From: Canna indica
Taxonomy: Eukaryota > Streptophyta > Magnoliopsida > Zingiberales > Cannaceae
Assembly (NCBI GenBank): GCA_034359265.1
Contig: CP136893.1
Span: 45,891,501 to 45,955,500, forward strand
Direction of reading: 5' to 3'
DNA: 64,000 nt
In this document: piece by piece, positions 10,803 through 21,799 of the stretch
Layout: every line of letters starts with the position of its first letter
Position numbering within the stretch: the first letter of the stretch is position 1
Notes under the pieces: generated by a model
What the model saw: the letters and a program-made list of their open reading frames with translations, nothing else
What the model was told of the DNA's origin: nothing
The model's database searches: none
Translations under genes and position numbers: made by a program

Positions 10803-12183
10803 TTAATGCTTGTTGCATTCTCAATGAAGTCATGCAAAACTTCTACCGGTGCTAATTTTGTCATTTAATGCTTCAAAGCCCGTTGTTTAATGCTTATAAA
10901 GCCCCATGTATGCGCATCAATAAATTCCTTCTCTTTGTCTTTTTCTGTGCATATCCATTGAAGAAGTCATTTGATGAGCTTCGCTCCAATTAATTTTGTC
11001 AACTTGGCTTAAAGTCGTCGAATAATTTAAGGGTACTCAACTGCTTGCAGATTAATTTAATCAAATTTGGTTTTGATGAATGATGATGTTGGAATCTAAT
11101 TTAGCAAAACAACAGAATCTTTTGCCTTTTGGTGGGCATGTCGAAGAAAAAAATGTCAAAGGTGGCTGTTGGTGGAGTCACCACTCTCACCACCTTGCGA
11201 CTCTCACAACCTCTCTCTGCACCGGGCGACTTTTCCTGTTGTGGAATGACAGGGTGCAGTTACTTCTCTACTACACATTCTAGATGACATCATTTCGACG
11301 TCAGTTGTGATGCGCACTGTTGAGTAGAAGGCTGTTTGCTGAATCAGGAGTGACAGGCGTCGGGGAAAGCTGTCAACGCCATGTGATCTCTATCTTGTCT
11401 TTCTTTTTCTTTTTCTTTTTCCCCTTTTGTTTTCTCATATTTATTTCCTTTTTCTCTTCTTCTTCTTATCCCCGTCTTATTTCTTCTTCTTCTCCTTTCA
11501 TCAGCAGCCGTGTTCATACGATTTGAGTCACTTCTTTTTTTGTCCTTTCATCAACAGCTGTGTTCATATGATTTGAGTTTATTGCCACGAAAGCTAGCTG
11601 CTACATTTAGTGGGGAGGTGGTCCCTTGCGCTCTGCGTCGGGAGCGCGCATGGAGCTCTCGTGTCGAGCTGTGAGCATTTATGCTGCAGAGCAGAGCAGC
11701 AGCTATTACAGTATCAAGTGTGAACGCTTCCTTCTTTCCGCCATTAAGTACAGTGAAAGTGAGCTAAGTTTCACAACATCTTGCTTTGCCTTCAAATATT
11801 CTCTTGTTTCTCTGCAGTAAATCCACCATAACCACAGAACCACCTTCCTTAGTTGTTTGAGCTCGCTGGCTTGGTTGCCATGATGATGATGATACAAAAT
11901 GTTTCCATGGTTCGAAGGGAAGAATGACCTTGCCATTTTCTAGCTGATCTTAGATTGTGCCAGCGGTGTAATTATTTTCGATTTCAGAGCCCCAGAGGGT
12001 AAAGTAAGTTCCTGCTTAGTTTTTGGCTTGCACGTTGCTCATTTCTTCAATCCTGCAGTGTTTTTTTTTTCATGTGTTTTGTTCATAAGCTTTAATTCTT
12101 GTTATAACTATCTTTTTCAGTTTTAGCTTGTTATGATTATTGCTAATTTGTTCATATTCTCCAAAATTTAGGGATTTTAGGTG
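10803..12183 (+). promoter_or_regulatory. Upstream region and leader of the PEPR-like gene
   Basis: No protein-coding gene is supported here. The stretch includes a pyrimidine-rich block at 11397-11500 (TTCTTTTTC runs), typical of plant 5' regions, and W-box-like TTGAC cores on the minus strand near 10997 and 11369; PEPR genes in Arabidopsis are defence-induced. A possible leader intron runs from AAAG|GTAAAG/GTAAGT near 12000 to the CTTTTTCAG ending at 12120. I see no convincing TATA box. Function is inferred from position. Confidence 0.35.
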
Positions 12184-15142
12184 ATGGCTTTTCATCTTTG
12201 GCATCTATTACTGTTCTTCTTAGGTTGCTTTCCATTATGCAATGCCTTGAACTTTGAAGGAGAGATCTTGTTGGCCCTTTCTAGTAGCCTGATATTACCC
12301 TCACAAGTGAGATCCACTTGGAATTCTTCAGATGACAACCCCTGTAAATGGAACGGAATCCATTGTGGCACAAATGAGTTTGTAGTCTCAGTTGAACTCC
12401 CTGAGAAAGAAGTTTCTGGCTCATTGGGAAAAGAAATTGGGTTGTTAAGTCACCTCAGAACACTTGATCTTGGTTCAAATAATTTCACAGGAAGTATCCC
12501 GCCGGAATTGGGCAATTGCAGCCTTCTTGAGAACTTAGATCTCTCATACAACTTCCTTTCCGATGACATACCGGTGACCCTCCAAAACCTCAAAAAGTTA
12601 AAATATTTGTCACTTTTTAGTAATTTCTTGAGTGGTAATATACCACTTCGATTATTTTCTAGTAGTTCGAATCTTGAGACTGTCTACCTTAATGATAACA
12701 ACATCAGAGGATCACTACCTAATTTCAGCAAAAATATGTGCAAGATTAAAATCCTATGGGTTGCACAAAACAGTCTCTCTGGTAGTTTGCCTGAATCCAT
12801 TGGGAATTGCACTGAGTTGGAGGAGCTCTATCTTTATAAAAACCAGTTCAGCGGACCTCTTCCAAACACCATTAGTGGCATGAGGGAACTTAGAATTTTG
12901 AGTGTTGAATCAAATAATCTAAGTGGTGGGATCTCTTTTGTCCCCAACACTTGCAAGCTGGAGAAGTTAACTTTATCGGATAACCAGTTCAAAGATGAAA
13001 TCCCAATGTCAATTGGTAACTGTAGCAATTTGGCATCCTTTCTTGTTGTTAACAATAGCTTGTACGGCAAGGTACCATCTGCAATTGGGTTGCTGTCAAA
13101 GCTTCAATATCTTTACCTATCTATGAACTATTTGTCAGGGCCGGTTCCTTCAAAGATTGGACAATGCCGATCCATGATTGAATTAGAGTTGTATGACAAC
13201 CTATTAGAAGGATTTATTCCGCCCGAGTTGGGTAATCTCCACAGTTTGCAAAAGCTTTACCTTTTTGATAATAAACTTACTGGCGAGGTACCCAGAGAGA
13301 TTTGGAAACTTCCGAATCTAACATATATTCATATTTCCAATAATAATCTCTTAGGAGAACTACCTTTGGACATGTGTGAGTTAAAAAGATTGAAGAACAT
13401 TACTCTCTACAATAACCAGTTCAGAGGGGTCATACCTCAATGTTTGGGAATTAATAGTAGTCTAGTGGAGATTGACTTTACAAGCAATGGCTTTATTGGA
13501 GGCATCCCACCAAATATTTGTTCAGGAAATCAGTTAATAGTGTTAAATTTGGGCTCGAATAAACTTAATGAGTCAATACCTCCAGGAGTTGGTAATTGTT
13601 CAACTCTTCGAAGAGTGATTCTTAGCAATAACACATTTACCGGTCCAATCCCAGAATTTTCTGCAACATCAAGTTTGTTACATATGGACTTGAGTTCAAA
13701 TAGACTGAATGGACAAATACCTCCAAGTTTAGCAAACTGTGTGAACCTCACAATGATAAACTGGTCAAGGAACAAGTTAGCTGGTCACATACCTCGAGAA
13801 ATTGGAAACCTAGCAAATCTACAAGCTTTATATCTCTCTAATAACAATTTGTTTGGTCCGCTACCACCAGAAATATCGAAATGTAGTAGATTGTACTTGC
13901 TTGACTTGGGGTTCAACTCTTTAAATGGCACGATTCTGACAAGTCTGACAAGCTTGACACTTCTATCTCACTTGATACTGTCAGGAAATCAATTTAGTGG
14001 GGGCATCCCAGATTCTCTATCAAATTTCAGTAGGCTGATTGAGCTGCAGGTCAAACAAAATAAGTTGGGAGGAAGTATCCCTCCATCGACAGGTTCATTG
14101 CAAAATTTAGCTATAGCTTTAGATCTCAGTGACAATGGACTTACCGGACAACTTCCTCAACCGTTGGAAAATTTGAAAATGCTACAGAGACTGGATATCT
14201 CTCGCAACAACTTAACAGGAAGCTTGATGCCCTTAAGTGATCTCAGTTCTTTACTTTATATCAACGTTTCATATAACAATTTCAATGGTCCATTACCAAA
14301 GAATTGGCTTAAGTTTTTGCAGTCATCGCCAAGTTCATTTATTGGCAATCCAGAACTATGTCTCTCTTGTCAACCAGGTGATTCAATTTGCAGAAATGTC
14401 ACTATGTTGAAACAATGTACAACACCAAGTAACAAATCAAAAGGCTTAAGCAAGACTCAGATTGTATTAATATCTATTGGCTCACTTTTGTTCTGTGCAA
14501 TAAATGTACTTGTTGTGGGATTTGCCCTAGTTTGTTGTAAAAGCAAATTAGAAGATGAGGATCTACTCTTTCATGAAGGTTCTTCTATCTTACTAAAACA
14601 AGTGATTGAAGCCACCGAGAACTTAAATGAGAAATATGAAATAGGTAGAGGAGCTCATGGGGTGGTTTACAAGGCAGTCCCTGAGACTGGAAAACAGTAC
14701 GCCGTAAAGAAACTTGTTTTTACAGGCCAAAAAGGTTCAGATAAGAGCATGGTAAGAGAAATTCAAACAATGGGAAAGATAAGACACAGAAATTTACTCA
14801 AATTGGAGAAATTTTGGATGAAAAGAGAGTATGGGTTGATATTGTATGAGTACATGGAAAATGGAAGCCTCCACGATGTTCTGCATGAGCTGAAGCCAAC
14901 ACCAGCATTGGAGTGGAAGGCAAGATACAAGATAGCTCTTGGATGTGCTCAAGGGCTAGTTTATCTTCACAATGATTGCAGCCCCGCAATTATTCATCGT
15001 GACATTAAACCTAAAAATATATTGCTGGATGCTGATATGGAGCCACATATATCAGATTTTGGAATTGCGAAGCTGCTCAACCCGCATTCAGCTTCATCTC
15101 AATCAACTGCTATTGTGGGTACCCATGGTTATATTTCTCCAG
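12184..15142 (+). CDS. PEPR1-like: PEPR-like LRR receptor kinase (LRR-XI), exon 1
   Basis: Plasma-membrane receptor kinase; together with 20553-20932 it encodes 1112 residues, normal for PEPR1/PEPR2. The start is the ATG at 12184, followed by a hydrophobic signal peptide (AFHLWHLLLFFLGCFPLCNA). Order: Cys-capped N-terminal LRR cap (NPCKWNGIHC, about residue 56); roughly 26 LRRs of the plant type with L-NN-L-G-IP; C-terminal cap (ELCLSCQPGDSIC); one membrane helix (about 759-785); then a kinase with glycine loop IGRGAHGVVYKA (about 817), YAVKKL lysine, RDIKPKN catalytic loop (about 936) and DFG (about 957). HRD and DFG are intact, so an active RD kinase is expected. The exon ends HGYISP plus one base, with donor G|GTATAT; the intron position in the activation segment fits PEPR genes. 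In Arabidopsis PEPRs bind endogenous Pep peptides and signal with BAK1 in damage-triggered immunity. Ligand identity here is inference; another LRR-XI member is possible. Confidence 0.9.
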
Positions 15143-15188
15143 GTATATAACATTCTTCTGTCAGTAATATTTGTTTTTACTTTCTCAT

Positions 15189-15842
15189 TGTTAGGAAAAG
15201 TCACCTGTATACACCAAATTCACAAACCACAAGTGCCAAACTTTTCCCTCTTTGTGCAATTAAGAAAGCAGAGATTAACAAATATTCATGAAAATATTTA
15301 AACAAGCAACCACAAGGTCAACACAATATTTTTTACGTGGAAAACTCCGGTGAGGAGAAAAAACCACGAGACCGAAGTCCACTTCAAACTTCCACTATAA
15401 TCAGAATAATGGGAACACAATATTCTTCTCTAGATCAACTAGAGGTACACATTAAATCATCAAGATCATCATCTCAAAAGATGGAATCATCATCAACAAC
15501 AACAAAGAAAGAGGTCTAGATCTCACCAAAAGTGGAAGCTTCTCAATGATCCGCAACGTTCAGATTGTAGAGCTCGATTTTGGGAACAACACATCAAAAT
15601 TTCATCTTGATCGGACAACAAATCACCATCGATCAAGGCAAGCAAAGATGGAGAAGAAATTTTTTTCTCTCTCTATTTTTGTCAGCTGCCCTCTCTCTCT
15701 CTTCTATTTTTTTCAAAAAGGAACCACCCTATTCCAAGTCACGTGCACGTGACTTGCTTTAGGGTTTTGTTTTATTTTCTTTTAGTTTCTTTTTTTTTTA
15801 AGTATGGGCTTTGGTCCAAATGGGTTGGGACCAAACCCAACA
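15189..15842 (-). repeat. 3' LTR of the intronic copia element
   Basis: 654 bp, TG...CA bounded, ending next to the polypurine tract at 15843-15861. It shares nearly all sequence with 19831-20480. Confidence 0.95.
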
Positions 15843-15859
15843 ATTCTCCCTCTCCCAAC

Positions 15860-18800
15860 TCATTTGGGGCTATCCACCAAGCCTGCTTGTCTACAACAGA
15901 ACTCAAACTTTTCTCATCGGTATGAATTTTTTCCACAACAAATGACTTCATCTCTATACCATCTCGAATCCATTGGTATCTAACCTCAATGTGCTTCGAT
16001 CGAGAATGAAAGGTAGGATGCTTACTGAGATGGATAGTGCTTTGACCGTCATAACGCAATACAAAGTTCTCTTGCGCTTGGCCAAATTCATTTAAGAACT
16101 TTTTCATCCATAGAAACTCTTTCCCCCCTTCAGTAAGAGCAATGTATTATGCCTCTGTGGAGGATAAAACAACACACTTTTGCAATCTAGACTGCCATGA
16201 AACAGCTCCCCTTGCAAAAGTCATCAAGTACCCTGAAGTAGACTTTTTGTAATCAACATCACCAACCATATCTGCATCTGTGTAGCCATCTAATATGGGT
16301 TTACCATTACCAAAACACAAGCTGAAATCAGAAGTGCCTCTGAGATACCTGAATATCCATTTCACTGCTGACCAGTGTTCTTTACCAAGATTAGAGAGAA
16401 ACCGACTAACCACACCAACTGAATGAGCTATATCCGACCTTGTGCAAACCATGACATACATCAAGGAACCAACCGCGGATGCATAAGGAACCTTTTTCAT
16501 CTCATTTCTTTCTTCATCACTTGAAGGACATTGTTTAGAACTTAGCTTAATGTGATTTGCAAGTGTAGTACAAACAGGTTTGGACTTGCTCATGTTAAAT
16601 CTCTCAAGTACCTTTTGGACATATCTATCCTGAGATAGCCAAAGTTTCCCATTCTTCTTGTCACGAATAATCTTCATGCTAGGAATTTGTTTTGCGGGTC
16701 CTAAGTCTTTCATTGCAAAAGACTTATTTAACTCTCCCTTTAAATTCTGGATTTCCTTGGCGTCATGATCAACAATTAGCATATCATCCACATAAAGTAA
16801 AAGAATAATGAAGTTACCATCAGAAAACTTCTACATAAAAACACAATGATCAGAAGTGGTTCTATCATAATCGTGCTCCATCATGAAGGAATCAAACTTT
16901 TTGTACCATTGTCTTGGAGCTTGCTTCAACCCATACAAACTCTTTTTTAGCTTACAAACTAGTTGCTCTTTGCCTTTTACTTCAAACCCTTCAGGTTGCT
17001 CCATGTAGATCTCCTCATCTAAGTCACCATGGAGGAAGGCAGTTTTGACATCAAGTTGTTCAACTTCAAGATTTAAACTAACAGCTAAACCCGGCACAAC
17101 TCGGATTGAAGACATCTTGACCACGGGTGAAAAAATTTCTTCAAAGTCAATACCCTTCTTCTGACCAAATCCCTTCACAACCAATCTTGCCTTATACCTT
17201 GGTTGTGAGCAATTTTCTTCCGTTTTCAACCTGAACACCCATTTATTTTTGAGTTCTCTCCTACCCTTAGGAAGCTTCACTAAATCAAAAGTATGGTTCT
17301 ATGCAAGGATTTCATCTCATCTTGCATGGCATTCAACCATTCATTTTTTTCTTGTGTGACAAAGCTTCATCAAAGCATTTTGTCTCTCCCCCATCAGTAA
17401 CAAGCACAAACTCATGAGGCGGATATTTGGTGGAAGGTTGGCGAGGTCTAGAGGACCTCTTCAACTGTGGCTCATCTGGTGCTTCTTGAACTGCTTGTTC
17501 AGGAACAACTTCATTATTATCATTAGCTGGCTCTGGATCATCGGGTAATGACACAGAAGGTTGACCACCATTGTCATCATGCGCAAATCTTCCTCATGAT
17601 TAAGATGCATCAAAGGTAACTGTGGAGTAGGTGCTGGATTTGAACTAAAAGAAGTAGAACTTGAGGATTCTGATTTTTCTTTCTGTTCAAAATCTCAAAG
17701 AAGACAACATTTCTACTTCTAACAACCTTCTTGTCTTTCAGATCCCATAACTATAACCAAACTCATCATCTCCATAACCCAGAAAAATGCACTGCCTTTG
17801 TTTTGCTATCAAGCTTAGACCTTTCATCTCTAGGAACATGTACAAATGCCTTGCAGCCAAACACTCTCAAGTGTACATAAGAAACATCTTTACATTTCCA
17901 AACTCTCTCTGGCACATCAAAGTCAAGAGGAACTGATGGAGAAAGGTTGATCATTATCACTGCACTCTTCATTGCCTCACCCCAAAAGGACTTAGGCAGC
18001 TTTGCATGAGAGAGCATACACTTGATTCTTTCAACAATGGTTCTATTCATTCTCTCAGCCACTCCATTATGTTGTGGAGTCTTTGGAACTATCTTTTCCA
18101 GCTTAATACCATGTTCCCTGCAGTACTTCTCAAATGAACCCCCTGTAATTCACCACCATTGTCAGCTCGAACACATTTGAGTTTTTTGCCGATTTCTCTT
18201 TCAACTCTGGCATGGAAATCCTTGAAGACATCAAGCACCTGAGCTTTGGATTTCAAACAAGTGGCCCATATTTTCCTAGAACAATCATCAATAAAAGTAA
18301 CAAAGTACAAAGCTCCTCCTAGAGACTTATCAGTCATAGAACAAACGTCAGTATGAATTAAGTCAATAAGATCAGATCTTCTATGTGGAGATGAACTATG
18401 AAAAGCAACTCTATGTTGTTTACCAGCTAAACAATGAGTGCAAGTGTTCAAGTTTATACCTTTCAAAGGAAGGAAGTTCTTCTTGGCAAGGATGCCTAGG
18501 CCTCTCTCACTGAGGTGTCCAAGTCGCATATGCCATAAATCAATGGAGGCAAACCTCCCCCTTAATCACCTTAACTTGTGGCATGTAGAGACCGATCTTC
18601 TTGCCTTTAGCAACAACTAGAGAACCTTTGGAGAGCTTCCGTATATCATTTCCAAAAAAGCTGTGATAGCCTTCTTCATCAAGTGTAGGCGCATATCAAG
18701 TACATGTCTAACATCATGAAGTAGCAATTTGCACCCTGTATTTCTTTCTACCCAAAAACATCTCCAATGCCCACAACACTAGCCTTCCCTTGATTTCCCA

Positions 18801-19782
18801 TCCTCACTTGACCAAAGTCACCAGTAACATAGGATGTGAAGAAATCCCGTCGGGGTGTAATATGATAAGAAGCAGCTGAATCGGCAACCCAGGTGGTATC
18901 CTGACAAGCAAGATTTACACAATCATCATCACAAGCAACGGCAACATCACCGTCACAAATTGCAGCTGTACCATTCTCATCATTTTTTTCTTCAGCTTTA
19001 CTCGTTTGATCTCTTCTATATTTTCTGCAATCTCTTTAAAAATGTCCAGGCTTCTCACAATAATAGCATTTCATTCCCTTCCTTGACCGACCTCCCTCTA
19101 GGCTTCCATTTTCCTTTTCTATCACCAAATTCTTTATCGTGTTTACCTTGAGAAAATCTACTTTGGCTTCTCTCCCGGCTTTCTGCAACCAGTGCTTGAG
19201 ACTCTGAAGTGCCTGACCCTTTCCTCCGCCTCTCTTCATTCAGAATACTATCTTTCACTGATTTCAAAGTGAGCTTCCCATTTGGAGCAGAGTTACTAAG
19301 TGACACTACTAAAGTCTCCCAACTATCTGGTAATGAGCTCAATAGGATTAGTGCTTGTATCTTATCATCTAGCACAATGTTCATCAGTTACGCTGGTTCA
19401 GAAACCCTTGGAAGTCATTCAAGTGCACCGAAGCATCTTCACCATCTTGATACTTCAAGTTTACAAGGTATCTTATCGTAAAAGCCTTGTTTTGTGCACT
19501 CTCCTTGGCAAAAGTTTCTTCCAACATCTTCCAAACTTTATAGTAATCATGTTCTTGAGAAATGTGGTTGATGGATTTAGGAGATACTCATCTCCTAATA
19601 GCAGCTATAGCTTTCCTGTTTAATGAATTCCATTTAGCCTGCTCTACATCGGCATGTTTCTTTCCTTCACTCTCAACCGGCAAGGCTAAATCATGATAAT
19701 AAAGGTGATCTTCAATCAATATCTTCCATAGGAAATAATTGGAGGAGGTAAGCTTTATCATGCCTTAATCTTCCTTCTCCAT
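15860..19782 (-). pseudogene. Copia gag-pol polyprotein (Tnt1-like), broken
   Basis: Minus strand, beginning at the ATG at 19782. The gag part (LTSSNYFLWKILIEDHL, KVWKMLEETFAKES) ends in a zinc knuckle (KCYYCEKPGHF, near 19040). The protease lies at about 18700-18960 with TTWVADSAASYHITPRRDF. Integrase at 17766-18529 has the CTHCLAGKQH zinc-finger end, HTDVCSM, and FIDDCSRK/VRADNGGE catalytic blocks. Reverse transcriptase at 16790-17280 has QLDVKTAFLHGDLDEEIYMEQPEGF and YVDD. RNase H at 15900-16400 has DGYTDADMVGD and VVLSSTEA. Several frameshifts and stops separate these blocks (near 16140, 16820, 17310, 17600, 18080, 18540), so no functional polyprotein can be made. Confidence 0.92.
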
Positions 19783-19818
19783 TTTAATTGCACAAGAACC
19801 AATCGATAGAACCGGGCT

Positions 19819-19830
19819 CTGATACCACTC
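19819..19830 (-). other. Primer-binding site of the intronic copia element
   Basis: On the minus strand GAGTGGTATCAGAGC directly follows the 5' LTR; TGGTATCAGAGC is complementary to the 3' end of plant initiator tRNA-Met, the usual primer of copia reverse transcription. Confidence 0.85.
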
Positions 19831-20407
19831 TGTTAGGAAAAGTCACTTGTATACACCAAATTCACAAACCACAAATGTCAAACTTTTCCCTCTTTGTGTA
19901 ATTAAGAAAGCTGAGATTAACAAATATTCATGAAAATATTTAAACAAGCAACCACAAGATCAACACAAGAATTTTTACGTGCAAAACTCCAGTGAGGGGA
20001 AAAAACCACGGGACCGAAGTCCACTTCAAACTTCCACTATAATCAGAATAATGGGAACACAATATTCTTCTCTAGATCAACTAGAGGTACACATTAAATC
20101 ATCAAGATCATCATCTCAAAAGATGGAATCATCATTAACAACAACAAAGAAAGAAGTCTAGATCTCACCAAAAGTGGAAGCTTTTCAACGTTCCGCCCCG
20201 TTCAGATTGTAGAGCTCGATTTTGGGAACAACATATCAAAATTTCATCTTGATCGAACAACAAATCACCATCGATCAAGGCAAGCAAAGATGGAGAAGAA
20301 GTTTTTTTCTCTCTCGCCTTTCTCGGCTGCCCTCTCTCTCTTCTATTTTTTTCAAAAACGAACCACCCTATTCCGAGTCACGTACACGTGACTTGCTTTA
20401 GGGTTTT

Positions 20408-20440
<33 letters not shown>

Positions 20441-20480
20441 TATGGGCTTTTGTCCAAATGGGTTGGGACCAAACCCAACA
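19831..20480 (-). repeat. 5' LTR of the intronic copia element
   Basis: 650 bp, TG...CA bounded. It contains a run of 28 T on the plus strand (20409-20436) that is shorter and interrupted in the partner LTR, accounting for part of the length difference. Confidence 0.95.
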
Positions 20481-20552
20481 CTCATTATGTTTATCATCAG
20501 CTTAAAATTATAAAATTGTCTACACATTCATATGTCTTGTGCCCTGTAACAG

Positions 20553-20932
20553 AGACTGCATACACAATGACAACGTGTAAGGAGTCAGATGTGTATAGCT
20601 ATGGAGTTGTTTTGCTAGAATTAATAACCAGAAAGAAGGCAGTAGATTCTTCATTTCCTGGGAACATGGACATAGTGGGATGGGTGACATCAAACTTGGA
20701 AGGAGGCAATGGTGAAATAGAAACAGTGGTAGATCAAGAGCTATTGGATGAAGTTATGCAGTCCTCGGAGCTGGAAGAAGTAAGGAAGGTTCTCTCTTTG
20801 GCTATCAGATGCACTGTGAAGGAGCCAAGCAGGAGGCCTTCAATGCAAGATATTGTCAGAGAGTTGATAGATATCAGGTCTGGATTTGTTGGTTCTCAAA
20901 AACAAGGGAAATTTAAACAGCTTCCTCTGTAA
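20553..20932 (+). CDS. PEPR1-like: PEPR-like LRR receptor kinase, exon 2 (kinase C-lobe)
   Basis: The exon begins AG, completing a Glu codon with the last G of exon 1 (SPE). It continues ESDVYSYGVVLLELITRKKAVD (subdomain IX), GNMDIVGWVTSNL, a spacer, then RCTVKEPSRRPSMQDIVREL (subdomain XI with the invariant Arg) and a short tail ending QLPL, stop at 20930-20932. All subdomains after the activation loop are present and undamaged. The exon lies 72 bp beyond the copia 5' LTR. An alternative, independent reading of this exon as a gene of its own is not supported, because it starts mid-kinase with an exact acceptor. Confidence 0.9.
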
Positions 20933-21540
20933 GATAATCTGTTTGGAGTCAATTTCTTGGGGTAAAGAATTATTGTTTTTGTAAATTTTTAATTCTCAAT
21001 TCTAGTTAAATATGCTTATTTTTAATATTTGTAATTGGGACATTCTAATGCAAATTGGCTAGGTGTCACATCTACTCATACGTCAAGGGAACAAAATATT
21101 CAGTCCTAGACTATGGAAATTGTTAGAAGTATAATTCAAGCCCTTTGTTTATCTGATATTCTGGTACAATAATTCTAGAAAAGAATTCAATTCAGAGGTT
21201 ATTAAATTATTTTCTCAAAGAAACACCCTCGCAGAAAATATTTGCCAAGTATTACACATATCGTAGAAAATTATGAAATTAATTTTAATTGAATGATAGC
21301 TCAAGTTACTAATAAGATAAATTTATTCCAAAGATCACGAAGTACTAACAAGTTTCACCATTTTAGAGGGGAAAAAATCAAAAAAATTAATGAGCATAGT
21401 TTCTACCAATAAAAAAAATGAAATTTTCATAAGGACTCCTTAAGTAAAATAATTCTAACAAGATTGAAGCTCAAAATATGCCTAAAATCTATCTACTAAG
21501 TAGGAATATTTCATCGATCCAAAATAATAATCAAATACGT
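20933..21540. other. 3' flank of the PEPR-like gene
   Basis: AT-rich DNA without coding signal. It must hold the 3' untranslated region and polyadenylation site, but no unambiguous signal stands out. No repeat family from elsewhere in the window is recognisable. Confidence 0.5.
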
Positions 21541-21750
21541 ACTTAGAACATGTTTGATTAAGCTATTAGATAATTGGTATCTGATAGGAGTGATAGCTAT
21601 TGAAATTACCTAGTGATTATTCCTCAGCTTTTAGCCAACAAATATCTTGTGATTCATCACACGTACACCTTTAAAAGTTGTTTGGGGACAATCAATAGCC
21701 AACTACACTCACACCCACCTAATAACTCAACCAAATGCACTCTTAGTCTC
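21541..21750. mobile_element. Possible MITE remnant
   Basis: The ends CTTAGAACATGTTTGATTAA (21542-21561) and, on the opposite strand, CTAAGAGTGCATTTGGTTGA (ending about 21749) are imperfect inverted repeats. About 12 of 20 positions match and nearly all mismatches are transitions. 'GTTTGGTTGA' ends are common in plant hAT- and Harbinger-type MITEs. No clear target duplication is seen, so this is tentative. Confidence 0.35.
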
Positions 21751-21799
21751 AACATAAGTAGGGGACCCACACAATGCATACTAAATTTCAATGCTGAAC

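Larger units (their letters stand above)
15189..20480 (-). mobile_element. Ty1/copia element, Tnt1-like (Tork clade), in the PEPR-like intron
   Basis: A complete structure of 5292 bp. LTRs lie at 15189-15842 and 19831-20480, both TGTTAGG...CCAACA. Perfect 5-bp target duplication CTCAT occurs at 15184-15188 and 20481-20485. A purine tract (minus strand GAGTTGGGAGAGGGAGAAT) adjoins the 15842 LTR, and a primer-binding site TGGTATCAGAGC (minus strand, complementary to initiator tRNA-Met) adjoins the 19831 LTR. The element is therefore minus-oriented, with the 5' LTR at 19831-20480. Domain order is gag, protease, integrase, reverse transcriptase, RNase H, which is copia. Many stops and frameshifts make it defective. 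The two LTRs differ at scattered sites (several percent by eye), so the insertion is not very recent. Confidence 0.95.
15143..20552 (+). other. Intron of the PEPR-like gene, enlarged by a copia insertion
   Basis: Donor GTATAT at 15143, acceptor CCTGTAACAG ending at 20552; splicing joins codon G|AG (Glu) and restores the APE-type motif SPE. Of 5410 bp, 5292 are a copia element and 5 a duplicated target, so the original intron was about 113 bp. The element lies antisense to the gene, so its own coding strand is not in the host transcript. Confidence 0.88.

Noticed and set aside
11320..11526. Phe/Ser-rich frame upstream of the PEPR-like gene
   Set aside because: Product of a CT-rich low-complexity tract.
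15337..15519. 60-codon frame repeated at 19979-20161
   Set aside because: Duplicate LTR sequence of the intronic copia element, antisense to it; no gene.
20409..20436. T28 run as a retroposon poly(A) tail (SINE/LINE)
   Set aside because: It lies within a copia LTR whose partner has a shorter T run at the same place, so it is microsatellite growth.
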